A stretch of 64,000 nt of DNA from JBGPOS01 sp041488155 (GTDB lineage Bacteria > Chloroflexota > Dehalococcoidia > Tepidiformales > Tepidiformaceae). Made by a program: the position numbers and the translations under genes. How positions within the stretch are numbered: the first letter of the stretch is position 1; every line of letters begins with the position of its first letter. The notes under the pieces were generated by a model. It saw only the letters and a program-made list of their open reading frames with translations, did no database searches and was not told the origin of the DNA. Of this stretch, positions 51,475 to 61,162 are shown one piece after another. Location: contig JBGPOS010000006.1 of assembly GCA_041488155.1 (NCBI GenBank), forward strand, positions 1-64,000, read 5' to 3'.

Positions 51475-52461
51475 TTGCGTGTCCTTGTAGCCGGGGGGGC
51501 CGGGTTCATCGGGTCGCATCTGTGCGATCGGCTGCTGGCAGACGGCCACGACGTGGTCTGCCTCGACAACCTGTCGACGGGGAGGCAGAGCAACAGCGCA
51601 GAAGCGCTCGGGCATCCCCGGTTCAGCTTTGTCAGAGCTGATCTGGTGGACGGAGTACCCGCCACCGTGGCCGAGGTCCACCAAGTGTATCACCTGGCGA
51701 GCCCTGCGAGCCCGCCTGGCTATCAGAAATACCCGATTGAGACTCTCCGGGTGAACAGCGAAGGCACGCGCCACCTGCTGGAGCTTGCAGCCAGGAGCAG
51801 CGCCAGCTTTCTGTACGCGAGTACTTCCGAAGCCTATGGCGACCCCCTTGAGCACCCCCAGCGTGAGAGCTACCGGGGCAACGTCAGCAGCACGGGCCCA
51901 CGTTCGATGTACGACGAGGCGAAGCGCTATGGCGAGGCCCTGACAATGGCCTACTGCCGTACTCGCGGGGTCAGCGCGCGGATCGTCCGCATTTTCAACA
52001 CGTATGGACCTCGGTCGGATCCCGGCGACGGCCGTTTGGTGCCGAATTTCATTGCCCAAGCCCTTCGCGGAGAACCACTTACCGTCTACGGGCACGGCCA
52101 GCAGACGCGGTCGCTTTGCTACGTGAGCGACCTCGTGGAGGGTCTCGTGCGGGCGATGGCCTCAAGCGCGACGGTTGGCGAGGTAACGAACCTGGGTAAT
52201 CCCGAGGAGCGCACGGTGCTTGAGTACGCCGCAATCATCTCCCGGTTGGCCGGGGGTACCGGCGGCCTCGTCTTCTGCGATCCGGCCGTAGGAGACGATC
52301 CACAGCGCCGGCAGCCGGACATCACCCTTGCCCGCGAGCGGCTCGGTTGGATGCCAACCGTGGACCTGGAAGCCGGGCTGCGCCGAACGATAGCGGACTT
52401 CGGTGAGGCCCTCCAAGTTCGTCAGCCAGGGACCATGAAGGCCGCCCGCCCTCTGGTTTAG
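51475..52461 (+). CDS. UDP-glucuronate decarboxylase-like epimerase family protein
   Basis: A 328-residue short-chain dehydrogenase/epimerase. It has GGAGFIGSHLC, the LASPASPPGYQKYPIET segment and YASTSEAYGDPLEHPQ characteristic of UDP-xylose synthases, and catalytic YDEAKRYGEAL. It should form UDP-xylose from UDP-glucuronate made by the dehydrogenase upstream. TTG at 51475 is preferred over GTG at 51445 for ribosome-binding-site spacing. Confidence 0.85.
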   Translation: MRVLVAGGAGFIGSHLCDRLLADGHDVVCLDNLSTGRQSNSAEALGHPRFSFVRADLVDGVPATVAEVHQVYHLASPASPPGYQKYPIETLRVNSEGTRHLLELAARSSASFLYASTSEAYGDPLEHPQRESYRGNVSSTGPRSMYDEAKRYGEALTMAYCRTRGVSARIVRIFNTYGPRSDPGDGRLVPNFIAQALRGEPLTVYGHGQQTRSLCYVSDLVEGLVRAMASSATVGEVTNLGNPEERTVLEYAAIISRLAGGTGGLVFCDPAVGDDPQRRQPDITLARERLGWMPTVDLEAGLRRTIADFGEALQVRQPGTMKAARPLV

Positions 52462-52557
52462 GGCAAGCAAAATCGCAGCCGGGAGTCCCTCACTCAACGT
52501 CCGCTCGACGGCGGCCACTGAGACTGAAACGGTGCCACTGAACGCGGGGGTGAAGAG

Positions 52558-53631
52558 TTGATACGCGGCAAGCTCGTTGAGACGATTTTCCGGCGGCTCT
52601 GGGTAGTCGCCATCCCGATCGTCATCGTTCCCCTGTTCGTGGTGGTGATGACCGAAGGGTTCCCGACGTACGAGTCGCACGCAAAAGTGTGGGTAACCTC
52701 TCCTGTCGGAGACGCCCAGCCCGCGATTGGTCACACCAACACGTTCATGACCCCGGCCCAGAATCAGACTCAGGCGCTGAACGACCTCCTGGCGACGCAA
52801 TCGTTTCGAAGGTCTGTCGTGCTGGATGCTGGAATTGCCAAGCAAACGGATAGCGAGTCATCGATCGCGAGCGCAGCCAGCGACCTGAAGGTCTCCGCCA
52901 CCTCGAGTGGCGTCAACCTGTTGACGGTGACAGCGCAGGCCGGCTCGGCAGAGAGAGCGCAGGCCATCGTCTCAGGCGTAGTAGACGTTTACCTTGCCCG
53001 CGCCACATCCGAAGTTCAGCGGGATGCCTCGCTTTCCGCCGAGTACTACAAGCAGCAGCTCACGGTGGCCCAGAAGAGCCTCGACCAGCGTAGGTCCGAC
53101 CTGGCCGCCTACCTCGCGGCCAATCCCCGCGCCGCGGATCCAACCAACGCCGCCAGCCTCGATATCAACTACCGCACCATCGTCCAGCACGTCGACACGC
53201 AGCAAAAGCTCGTCGATAGCCTGCAGTTGCAACTCCAGGGAGTAGGGCTGCGGGAGGCTTCGGCTCCGCAAAGCCAGGAAGCCTCGTTCAATGTGCAGGA
53301 CCCGGCCAGCAAGCCCAGCGGACCAATGCCAGTCCCTTCCACCAGGCGGTTCGGACTCCCCGCCGCCGCGATGCTCTTCGGGATACTCATCGCGGCAGGG
53401 TATGTGTACTTCGCCTATCACACCGATCACTCGATCCGCTCGAGTGAGGACCTCCAGGGCCTTGGTGTGCCGCTACTGGGCGCGGTGCCGGAACTGCGGC
53501 CAGCCGGCCCGATCCTTCGCTACACCCCCATCGGTTGGTTCATTGCCTGGAGGAAACGTGACTTCGCTCGGCAGACGGCCGCTTCTATTTCGCCCGGTGC
53601 GCCGATGGCCGCCAAGGAGAGCGCTTCATGA
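52558..53631 (+). CDS. Wzz/CpsC-like polysaccharide chain-length protein
   Basis: A 357-residue membrane protein. One helix near the N-terminus (WVVAIPIVIVPLFVVVM) and one near 280 (AAAMLFGILIAAGYVYFAY) bracket a large periplasmic or extracellular domain with coiled-coil stretches (YYKQQLTVAQKSLDQRRSDL; VDTQQKLVDSLQLQLQ). The cytoplasmic tail may contact the CpsD-like ATPase encoded next. The start is TTG. Confidence 0.82.
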   Translation: MIRGKLVETIFRRLWVVAIPIVIVPLFVVVMTEGFPTYESHAKVWVTSPVGDAQPAIGHTNTFMTPAQNQTQALNDLLATQSFRRSVVLDAGIAKQTDSESSIASAASDLKVSATSSGVNLLTVTAQAGSAERAQAIVSGVVDVYLARATSEVQRDASLSAEYYKQQLTVAQKSLDQRRSDLAAYLAANPRAADPTNAASLDINYRTIVQHVDTQQKLVDSLQLQLQGVGLREASAPQSQEASFNVQDPASKPSGPMPVPSTRRFGLPAAAMLFGILIAAGYVYFAYHTDHSIRSSEDLQGLGVPLLGAVPELRPAGPILRYTPIGWFIAWRKRDFARQTAASISPGAPMAAKESAS

Positions 53632-54308
53632 GAGCGACGCTTCAGCCCCGTTCCCGGGAGAGCCTCAAAGAGGCGCTCCGAGAAATCCACGTCATGGCCG
53701 GGCTGGACCCGACGGCCCCGACGGCGCCGCCGGTGCGCAAGTCCCTCGCTATCGGGGTCACGAGTCCCCACTTCGGTGACGGGAAGACCACCGTGGCTAT
53801 CGCCCTCGCCGCCTCGCTCGCCGAAGACTTCTCGGCCGATGTGATGCTAGTCGACGCCGATTTCCACACCCACTCTGTAGGCCGCGAATACGGCCTCGTC
53901 GGCCAGGACGGCCTCTCGGAAGTGCTCGCTGGCACTCGCCCGCTGATCTCGGTCACGCACCGTGTTTCGCAGGCGAAGATGAGCGTAATCACCGCAGGAA
54001 GCGCCCCTTCTGACCCTGCCCGAATCGCCAGGTCCCAGCACCTTTCGACGCTGATCGAGAACATGAAGCGCGCCAGCGAGTATGTCGTCATCGACCTGCC
54101 GGCGACGCTCCATTCAATGAACGCTCCCGTTCTTGCCACCCGCTGCGACGGCGTGGTGGTGGTGGTACGGGCCGGCCACACCACCCGTCAGGACCTCGAC
54201 CGCCTGTTGCACCTGCTGAAGGATTCGAAGGTCCTCGGGGTGGTCGTGAACCGAAAGTCGTCGTCGGTGCCGGGGTGGGTGCAGCGGACGCTGAACCTTC
54301 GGTCCTGA
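53628..54308 (+). CDS. CpsD/BY-kinase-like P-loop ATPase
   Basis: A 226-residue MinD/ParA-like ATPase. It has a deviant Walker A (TSPHFGDGKTTV), Walker A' (VMLVDADF) and Walker B (YVVIDLPA). These are features of bacterial tyrosine kinases of polysaccharide export, but the usual C-terminal tyrosine cluster is absent, so autophosphorylation there is not expected. It overlaps the Wzz-like gene by four bases. Confidence 0.82.
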   Translation: MRATLQPRSRESLKEALREIHVMAGLDPTAPTAPPVRKSLAIGVTSPHFGDGKTTVAIALAASLAEDFSADVMLVDADFHTHSVGREYGLVGQDGLSEVLAGTRPLISVTHRVSQAKMSVITAGSAPSDPARIARSQHLSTLIENMKRASEYVVIDLPATLHSMNAPVLATRCDGVVVVVRAGHTTRQDLDRLLHLLKDSKVLGVVVNRKSSSVPGWVQRTLNLRS

Positions 54309-54321
54309 GGACAGCGAGGCA

Positions 54322-54468
54322 ATGCTACTCGTCGCTTCCATCGTAGCCGGCGCGTTCCTCCTCTCGAACAGGACACTGCGCTCCGCTTTGCCTGTTGAGT
54401 CCTTGCTGGTCGTCTCCCTGGCGGCGGTGACGACGCTCACGCTCTTCCAACTCGGACAGTTGGGATAA
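54322..54468 (+). CDS. 48-residue membrane peptide in the polysaccharide operon
   Basis: A short frame starting with ATG after GCGAGG and ending five bases before the Wzy-like gene. It has two hydrophobic helices (LLVASIVAGAFLL and LLVVSLAAVTTLTLF) separated by a basic loop. It may be an accessory subunit of the polymerase or chain-length complex. Not recognised. Confidence 0.5.
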   Translation: MLLVASIVAGAFLLSNRTLRSALPVESLLVVSLAAVTTLTLFQLGQLG

Positions 54469-54473
54469 CCCCC

Positions 54474-55940
54474 ATGCGCGCCGCCTCGGCTCCGAGGATG
54501 CAGCGGGTCTCGCTACCGTTCCTCGCTCCGTCGGTGGCGGCACTTGTGTGCGCCCTGGCAGCCGCGGGAGCAGCGGTGGTCATCGCCATCATGGGCCTGT
54601 GGTCGCTGCTTCTGCCCGTCTATTCGGCTGCCCTGGTGGCTGCCTTCGCCTATCCGAAGCACACGGCCGCGACATTGCTCGCTCTCGGCATCGTGTTCGA
54701 GCCCAATGCCTCGGACATCACTGAGCCAATCAGTTCCGCCATCTACTCCATGCCACCTGGCTGGGAGCACGCCTTCGACCTGACGATCTCACCCATCGAA
54801 GTGGCCATCATCGCCGTCGCGGTCTCGTTGTTCCTCCGGCGCGGTCAGGCGGCGCGCAGATTGCGGCTCCCCCTCGTGGCGCTTGCAGTCCCCGTGGCGA
54901 TTGGTTTGGGTCTCGTCTACGGGTTTATGCGTGGGGGGCCGACCAACCTCGCCTACACCGAAAGCCGCGGCCTGCTGGCGGGCTTTGCCCTGTTCTACAT
55001 CGGCGCTCGGCTCGGGCCAGACCACCTTCCGACGATGGCGCGCACCGTCGTCCTGGGTGTCCTGGGCCTCTCGACGCTCAGCCTCATCCGGTACTTTGGT
55101 GTCCGTTCCGGCGACTCCAGCGTCCCGATTGAGTTTGTCTTCGCCCACGAAAGCGCGCTGATCATGGGCGTTGGGCTCCTCCTGGGCGGAGCGCAGCTGC
55201 TCCGGGCGAAAGACCTGAAAGGCAGACTCCTGATGGTCGGCTACTGCGCGGTCGTGTTCGCGGCCATGCTGGCAACTGGCCGCCGGGCGGCCACGCTCGT
55301 AGTGCTGATCGGGGTGCTATCGATGGGGCTCTCCCTGCTGCCCCGCCGGCCGATCCTCGTACTAAGCCTTGGCGGCATCCTCGCCATCGGATTTACCGCC
55401 TACCTGGCTGCGTACTGGAACCAAGAATACGGAGCGCTCGCCCAACCTGCGCGGGCCGTGCGCTCCCAATTCGACCCCACGGTCCGCGACGAGTCTTCCG
55501 ACAGTTACCGGCAGATCGAGAAGAGCGACGTAATCGAGACCATCCGGCTCAACCGGGTCTTCGGGGTCGGATTTGGTCGACCGTTTGTCCAATTCCAATT
55601 GCTTCCGGACCTCAAGTCCTTCTGGCCACTGCAGTCGTACACCCCGCACCAGGGCATCCTGTGGTTGTGGCTGAAGATGGGGTGGCTCGGCATATCCGTA
55701 TTTCTCGGCTTCGTGATGCTCGTGCTGCAGAGATGCCGGGACCGGATGGCCCTGCTCAGGCACATGCCCATCGATAGTCTGGAATGGATGGCTGCTGCCG
55801 TCGCTTTCAGCGTCGTTCTCATGTTCATCGTGTATTCGACCGTCGACCTGGGCTTCGCGAGCACCCGCAGCCTCGCTCCGGCGGCGATCGCCGCGGGCAT
55901 CGTGCTGGCCTGGCCTGCAGTCAGAGGGGCATCGAAGTGA
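54474..55940 (+). CDS. Wzy/O-antigen ligase-like polymerase
   Basis: A 488-residue polytopic membrane protein with about 12 helices and a large loop around residues 310-380 (QFDPTVRDESSDSYRQ, VFGVGFGRPFVQFQ, PHQGILWLWLKMGWLG). The loop with conserved His-Asn/Gly-like end (PHQGILWL) is typical of the Wzy_C/O-antigen ligase family. It should polymerise the lipid-linked repeats outside the membrane. Confidence 0.82.
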   Translation: MRAASAPRMQRVSLPFLAPSVAALVCALAAAGAAVVIAIMGLWSLLLPVYSAALVAAFAYPKHTAATLLALGIVFEPNASDITEPISSAIYSMPPGWEHAFDLTISPIEVAIIAVAVSLFLRRGQAARRLRLPLVALAVPVAIGLGLVYGFMRGGPTNLAYTESRGLLAGFALFYIGARLGPDHLPTMARTVVLGVLGLSTLSLIRYFGVRSGDSSVPIEFVFAHESALIMGVGLLLGGAQLLRAKDLKGRLLMVGYCAVVFAAMLATGRRAATLVVLIGVLSMGLSLLPRRPILVLSLGGILAIGFTAYLAAYWNQEYGALAQPARAVRSQFDPTVRDESSDSYRQIEKSDVIETIRLNRVFGVGFGRPFVQFQLLPDLKSFWPLQSYTPHQGILWLWLKMGWLGISVFLGFVMLVLQRCRDRMALLRHMPIDSLEWMAAAVAFSVVLMFIVYSTVDLGFASTRSLAPAAIAAGIVLAWPAVRGASK

Positions 55941-56551
55941 CCGCCAATCCGCGCGTCGGCGCCAGGCTGGTCCCGACGGCGATCCGCGTCGCCAGGCGCT
56001 ACGGATTTCGCGCGTTCCTCCGCAGCGGCGTCGAGTTCCTCCACGCCAAGTGGGCTCTGCGCAGGGCGACGAGCGTCGGTTCGGCCCGTCTTGTGGGGAG
56101 GGTCAAGGTTGTCAACGAGGGCACGCTCATCGTCGGCGACCGGGTCCGGCTGGATGGCGGGACCGTCCGCCTCGAGCTGGTCTCGTTCCGGGGAGCGTAT
56201 CTCTCAATTGGCGACGGAACGTACATCAACTACGGCACCAACGTCGCCGCTACGGATCGCGTCGAGGTCGGACGCAACTGCGCAATCGGCCAGTACTCGA
56301 TCATCATGGACAACGACTATCACACCCCCGAGGACCACCTCCGTTTTGGGGCGAGCGCCCCGGTTGTCATCGAAGACGACGTCTGGATCGGCGCCCGTTC
56401 GATCGTGCTTCGTGGCTCTCACATCGGACGCGGAGCCGTAATCGGAGCCAACTCCGTGGTCAAGGGGACGATCCCGCCGTACACGCTCGCAGCCGGCTCC
56501 CCGGCTCGCGTCATTCGCCAGCTCAGGGAGGCCGTCGTTGGCGAGGGCTGA
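55937..56551 (+). CDS. Left-handed beta-helix acyltransferase
   Basis: A 204-residue hexapeptide-repeat transferase. Repeats run from about residue 55 (VNEGTLIVGDRVRLDGG) to 195, with the active-site-like MDNDYHT and the C-terminal PARVIRQL typical of sugar O-acetyltransferases. GTG overlaps the Wzy-like stop by four bases. It would acetylate a sugar of the polysaccharide. Confidence 0.85.
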   Translation: MTANPRVGARLVPTAIRVARRYGFRAFLRSGVEFLHAKWALRRATSVGSARLVGRVKVVNEGTLIVGDRVRLDGGTVRLELVSFRGAYLSIGDGTYINYGTNVAATDRVEVGRNCAIGQYSIIMDNDYHTPEDHLRFGASAPVVIEDDVWIGARSIVLRGSHIGRGAVIGANSVVKGTIPPYTLAAGSPARVIRQLREAVVGEG

Positions 56552-57536
56552 CGTTGTCATTGCGACTTACAACCGGCATGCAAGTCTGAACCGCTGCCTG
56601 GAGGCGTTGTGCCTCCAGACCGAACCCGACTTTGGCGTGATTCTCGTCGATGACGGGAGTGATCCTCCCGTGTCGCGCACGATCGAGGCGCCCACGCTCG
56701 CCGCCCTCCGGCCCCGGATCGTGACCACTCCCGGGAACGGCGGGCCCGCGCGAGCTCGCAACCTCGGCGTGCGAGCAAGCGAGGCGGAAATCGTGGCGTT
56801 CATCGACGACGACGTGGTTGCCTGCCCTGAGTGGATGGAGCGACACCTGGCTGCTCACGACGCGGGCGGCGAGAGCGGCATCGTCATCGGCCCGCTCCGC
56901 GCACCCGCCGATTGGCGGCCTACCGCCTGGAACCTCTGGGAGGCCCGCACGCTCGAGGTCGAATATCGACGGATGCTACAACACGTCTACGAGCCGACGT
57001 GGCGCCAGTTCTTCACAGGTAACGCCTCCCTTCGGCGCGAAACCTTGCTGGCAGCAGGTGGATTCAACGAGACGTTTACGCGCGCTGAGGACATCGAGCT
57101 GGCCTACCGGATGCACCGGCTCGGTGCGCGTTTCCTGTTCGAGCCGTCGGCCATTGGCTGGCACTATGCGGAGCGAACCATCGCAAGCTGGCTTGCGATT
57201 CCTCGGGCGTACGCACGCTTCGACGTCATGATCGACTCACTCTATCCAGAACTCGAATGGCTGAAGCTCATCGAGTCCGAGTTCCGGCTGCGTCATCCGT
57301 TCAGCCGCGCCGGCGAAGCGACGTTGCGCAGGCTGTCCGCAGAGACGCCTGGCGTGAACGTCGCCGTGGCGCTGGCAAGGGCGTTCCACGCGGCCGGTCT
57401 CAGCCGTCTCACCGTTCCGCTGCTCAGCTTCGCCTACTCGGTTGAACACAGACGCTCTCTGGCGCGCTCAACGGCGGGGCACGGATCCGCCGCTATCGCC
57501 TCCGGCGAGATCCAACAGGGCGTACAGGGTCCGTAG
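56538..57536 (+). CDS. Glycosyltransferase family 2
   Basis: A 332-residue GT-A enzyme. It has VVIATYNRHASLNRCLEAL, the substrate aspartates in VDDGSD, the metal-binding FIDDDVV, and an acidic ALDDxE-type motif ETFTRAEDIELAYR. TTG after GGGAGG, overlapping the acyltransferase end by 14 bases. Donor and acceptor cannot be read from sequence. Confidence 0.88.
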   Translation: MARADVVIATYNRHASLNRCLEALCLQTEPDFGVILVDDGSDPPVSRTIEAPTLAALRPRIVTTPGNGGPARARNLGVRASEAEIVAFIDDDVVACPEWMERHLAAHDAGGESGIVIGPLRAPADWRPTAWNLWEARTLEVEYRRMLQHVYEPTWRQFFTGNASLRRETLLAAGGFNETFTRAEDIELAYRMHRLGARFLFEPSAIGWHYAERTIASWLAIPRAYARFDVMIDSLYPELEWLKLIESEFRLRHPFSRAGEATLRRLSAETPGVNVAVALARAFHAAGLSRLTVPLLSFAYSVEHRRSLARSTAGHGSAAIASGEIQQGVQGP

Positions 57537-57610
57537 CTCCAACACGGATTCAACGCCGCCTCGACGCACCAACGTTAGGTTTTTCTGCGGAGAGCGCCGG
57601 GGGCCAAGGC

Positions 57611-58651
57611 TTGAAACGTTGGGCAATTTGTCTCGAACAGACGCTGGGCCATCGGGCCCATGGCCTCAGCATCGAACGTGCCCTGGAAGGGGCGGCAGCG
57701 CAGGTCGACGTTCACCGGATCGACTACCCCGAACGTCAGCGCGTTCGCGTTCCATGGGCTTTGCGGGGCAGCTTCGAAGCCCGCCGGAGACTGCGCGAGC
57801 ATGGCCCTTACGCGCTCGCTTTCTACCACACTCAGACCTTATCGCTCCTGGCCGACCTTCCCGCCCCGAAGACGCCCTACGTCGTCAGCATGGATGCCAC
57901 GCCCGCCCAGTTCGACTCCCTGGGACAGTGGTACGGACATCGCCGCTGGCCTCGCGTTGCCGAACTGGGAAAACAGAGGTGGTACCGCCACGTGCTTTGC
58001 AACGCCGCCGCGCTGGTCGCCTGGTCGAACTGGACGGCAGATTCGCTCGTGGACCAATACGGCGTGGACCGCAGCCGCATCCTCGTCGCCCGTCCCGGCG
58101 CGTCGCAGGATCTCTTTGACATCGCGCCACGCAACGGCCGCGCCAAACCGCGGATCCTGTTCGTGGGAGGCGAGTTCAACCGCAAAGGTGGGCCTGGCCT
58201 CGTTCGTGCGTTTGACCGGGTTGCTGATCGTGCGGAGCTCCTTCTGGTCACCGACGCGGACGTGCCGGCCGCTGCCGGGGTGTTGCAACGGCGAGGCATT
58301 CGACCCGGGACAGCTGAGCTTCGTGAAGCCTACGCCTCCGCTGACGTGTTCTGCCTGCCAACGCAGGGCGACTGCTCTCCGTTGGTTATCGCCGAGGCGA
58401 TGGCCGCCGGTCTGCCGGTGATAAGCACGCCGGTTGGCGCTATACCGGAAACGGTGCGCGACGGCAAGACCGGGATCCTCGTCCCCGCAGGCGACGACGG
58501 TGCGCTCGCCGAAGCGATGGTCCGACTCGTGGAAGACCGCGGGCTGAGAGCGCGGATGGGCGCGGCGTCGCGAGAGGCCGCAAGAGACTCGCTGAACGCA
58601 GCCAGAAACGCCGCGCGCATCGTTACCCTCCTCGAGACAGTCTCGTCGTGA
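57611..58651 (+). CDS. Glycosyltransferase family 4
   Basis: A 346-residue GT-B enzyme. The C-terminal domain has ILFVGGEFNRKGG, the ADVFCLPTQGDCSPLVIAEAM signature and GLPVISTPVGAIPETV. It starts with TTG after a 74-base gap following the GT2 gene. Part of the chain extending the repeat unit. Confidence 0.87.
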   Translation: MKRWAICLEQTLGHRAHGLSIERALEGAAAQVDVHRIDYPERQRVRVPWALRGSFEARRRLREHGPYALAFYHTQTLSLLADLPAPKTPYVVSMDATPAQFDSLGQWYGHRRWPRVAELGKQRWYRHVLCNAAALVAWSNWTADSLVDQYGVDRSRILVARPGASQDLFDIAPRNGRAKPRILFVGGEFNRKGGPGLVRAFDRVADRAELLLVTDADVPAAAGVLQRRGIRPGTAELREAYASADVFCLPTQGDCSPLVIAEAMAAGLPVISTPVGAIPETVRDGKTGILVPAGDDGALAEAMVRLVEDRGLRARMGAASREAARDSLNAARNAARIVTLLETVSS

Positions 58652-58814
58652 AAGTGGCGGTAACGGTTGGTGCCGGCGTTATAGTGCTCCACTTTGTCGG
58701 CGAGCCGCGATGCGGCCGACACGAGATGGTGCTGGCGGACCACTTGCGGCGAGGAAGTCTTGCAAGTGTCGGTTCGCGCACGAAGACCAGCCCGGGCGGA
58801 GTCGAGGTCGGAGC

Positions 58815-59975
58815 GTGACCACGTTCATATGCGTGAGCGTGACTGAAGCGCAGGCCGACGTCTTGACGGCGGCCGGGCCGCGACGAGACTTCCGCGAGCT
58901 AGCGCCGGCAACCGGAGGCACTCTCGTCTACCGCGGTCGCGGCCATGAAGGAACACGGGGACGTATGCAGCGAGCGTTTGGGCCGCACGTTCGACAGGCG
59001 CTACGGCTTGCCCGCAGGGCGCGGAGGGGCGATGTCTGCTTCGCCGACGGCGAACACATCGGCCTCCCCCTCCTGCTCTTCCTTGCTTTCAGCTTCCGGC
59101 GGAACGTCCGGGTCGTGATGCTGGGCCACCTCGTGGACCGGCCATGGAAAAAGGCACTGTTCTGGGTCGGCACCCGCCTGGTTCCGGGCGGAACGCTAGC
59201 GCTGCACAGCGAGATGCAGCTCAAGGCCGTCTCTCCGTGGCTCGCAACGAGCTGGCGTAGGGAACTGATTCCCTACCAGGTCGATACGGCCTTCTGGCAG
59301 CCCGGCGAGTTGTTCGACAACAGGACCACCAGGCCCGCTATCGTCGCAGTTGGCTCCGAGTTCCGGGACTATGCCACGCTGGTCGCCGCGGCGGGTGAAC
59401 TGCCCGTCGATCTGACGATTGCGGCCGGCAGCCACTGGGCACGAAAAGTCGCCGCCGCTGGCGGGTCGCCGGCAAACGTGGAGTATCTCGCGCGACCGCT
59501 CCCGTTCGACGAGCTACGCCGGGCCTACCAGACCGCAGCGATCGTGGTCGTACCCCTCGAAGACGTGGCCAACCAGGCAGGTGTGACGACCATTCTCGAG
59601 GCCATGAGCATGGGCCGGCCGGTCGTCGTAACGGCGACGCGGGGACAACGGGAGTGCGTTTCGGGTCCGCTCATGAAGGCGTCGGGCGAACTCGACGCCC
59701 AGTCCACAGCCGAGCGGGGTCCCCAACGTTTCGGTCACGAACCAGAAGGGGATGCAACGGGTCTGTACGTGCCTCCAGGCGACGCCAGCGCCCTCCGCAG
59801 CGCGATCGAATGGGTGCTTGCGGACTCGGCGCGCAGCGAGGCCATGGGCGGCCGCGCTCGAAGCGCCGCCTGTCGCCACTTCACGGTCGAACGCTACGTG
59901 CAGCACCTGGCCGGCCTGCTCACGCAAGCCCCTCAGACCGACGGAACGCTGGTCGCGCGGACGATGGCTACGTGA
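58815..59975 (+). CDS. Glycosyltransferase, GT4-like
   Basis: A 386-residue GT-B protein. The C-terminal half is GT4-like (VVPLEDVANQAGVTTILEAM, GRPVVVTATRGQ, GLYVPPGDASALRSAI), with a roughly 40-residue insertion between the last two segments. GTG at 58815 has GAGG upstream. It overlaps the next gene by four bases. Confidence 0.8.
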   Translation: MTTFICVSVTEAQADVLTAAGPRRDFRELAPATGGTLVYRGRGHEGTRGRMQRAFGPHVRQALRLARRARRGDVCFADGEHIGLPLLLFLAFSFRRNVRVVMLGHLVDRPWKKALFWVGTRLVPGGTLALHSEMQLKAVSPWLATSWRRELIPYQVDTAFWQPGELFDNRTTRPAIVAVGSEFRDYATLVAAAGELPVDLTIAAGSHWARKVAAAGGSPANVEYLARPLPFDELRRAYQTAAIVVVPLEDVANQAGVTTILEAMSMGRPVVVTATRGQRECVSGPLMKASGELDAQSTAERGPQRFGHEPEGDATGLYVPPGDASALRSAIEWVLADSARSEAMGGRARSAACRHFTVERYVQHLAGLLTQAPQTDGTLVARTMAT

Positions 59976-61147
59976 TCGCTGCGGCCGGCGCCCTCCAGAT
60001 CGCGATCGCCCTGGTCGTGCTCGCCCACGGGCTCTGGTGGACGTTGCTTTCGCTGGTGGCGACTCCGAGACCTTCGCGCCGCGCGGCGCCGTCCGATCTG
60101 AGGCTGTCCGTCATCGTCCCCGCACACGACGAAGAGCTGCTCATCGGGCGCACCGTCGCCAGCCTGCGCGCTGCCCCCTACCATCCTCGGCCCGAAATCC
60201 TCGTTGTGGCCGACAACTGCAGCGACCGCACGGCGGAGGTTGCCAGTGCCGCCGGAGCCACCGTCCTGGTGCGTTCGGATGATGCACGGCGTGGGAAGGA
60301 CTTTGCGCTCGACTACGCGCTCTCGAGTCTCAGGGCGCTGCCGATCCCGCCCGGCGCGGTGATTGTCGTCGATGCAGACTCGGAGGTATCAGGGGAGTTC
60401 TTCGCGGCCCTCGGCCATCGGTTGGCGAGTGGTGCCCGCGTAGTGCAGGCGCACTACCAGGCCGGAAAGCCGGCCACTTCGCTCGGCCGGTTGCGACGGA
60501 TGGCGTTTTCGCTGGTCCACTGGTCGCGGCCGCTCGGGGCCGCCAGGCTTGGGCTGGGGGTTGGATTGAAGGGCAACGGTATGGCGTTTCGTTGGGATGT
60601 CGCCCGCGACGGTCTTTCGGGCAAGGGCATCACCGAAGACGCGGCGGCGACGCTCGTGCTGGCCGGGCGGGGCATAAGAGTCGACTTCGAACCCGGCGCC
60701 GTCGTGACAGGTTACATGGCGCAGGACTTTTCCCAGGCCCGCACCCAGGACGGGCGGTGGGAGAGCGGAAGGGCAGCCCTCGTCGGCCGTTCGTTGGTCG
60801 CCTGCGGACGGGCGGCCGCGAAAGGCCACCTGGGGTGTGCCGCCGCCTCGTTGGAAGTTGCGAGCCTGCCACTCAGTCTGCTCCTGGGCTGCTCGACTCT
60901 GGCCATCGGAATTGGTGCGCTCGGTGCCGGGTCGTTGGCCCTCAGCATTGCTGCGGCCACGTCGCTGGTCACCTACCTGGCCGCAGGCTTGCTGGCCGCT
61001 CGGACGCCGCCGCGAGACCTGCTCGCGTTCTTCGAAGCGCCGCGCTTCTTCGCACACAAGCTAACGGTCTACGTATCCATACTGACAGGGCGGTCACCCG
61101 GTGCCTGGCATCGAACAGGAAGGGCGGACCCCACGGCGGGGCGGTAG
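59972..61147 (+). CDS. Membrane-associated glycosyltransferase family 2
   Basis: A 391-residue processive-type GT2. An N-terminal helix precedes SVIVPAHDEELLIGRTV, DNCSDRTAEVA, the metal-binding IVVDADSEV and GITEDAAATLVLA (acidic ED motif). A Q/RxxRW-like QDGRWESGR segment follows, then C-terminal membrane helices (LPLSLLLGCSTLAIGIGALGAG). It lies last in the rightward polysaccharide run. Confidence 0.85.
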   Translation: MIAAAGALQIAIALVVLAHGLWWTLLSLVATPRPSRRAAPSDLRLSVIVPAHDEELLIGRTVASLRAAPYHPRPEILVVADNCSDRTAEVASAAGATVLVRSDDARRGKDFALDYALSSLRALPIPPGAVIVVDADSEVSGEFFAALGHRLASGARVVQAHYQAGKPATSLGRLRRMAFSLVHWSRPLGAARLGLGVGLKGNGMAFRWDVARDGLSGKGITEDAAATLVLAGRGIRVDFEPGAVVTGYMAQDFSQARTQDGRWESGRAALVGRSLVACGRAAAKGHLGCAAASLEVASLPLSLLLGCSTLAIGIGALGAGSLALSIAAATSLVTYLAAGLLAARTPPRDLLAFFEAPRFFAHKLTVYVSILTGRSPGAWHRTGRADPTAGR

Positions 61148-61162
61148 TCCCGGCCTGGCCAG

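Noticed and set aside
57442..58119. Plus-strand frame overlapping two glycosyltransferase genes
   Set aside because: It is in another frame of a clear GT4 gene and has arginine/proline-rich shadow composition.
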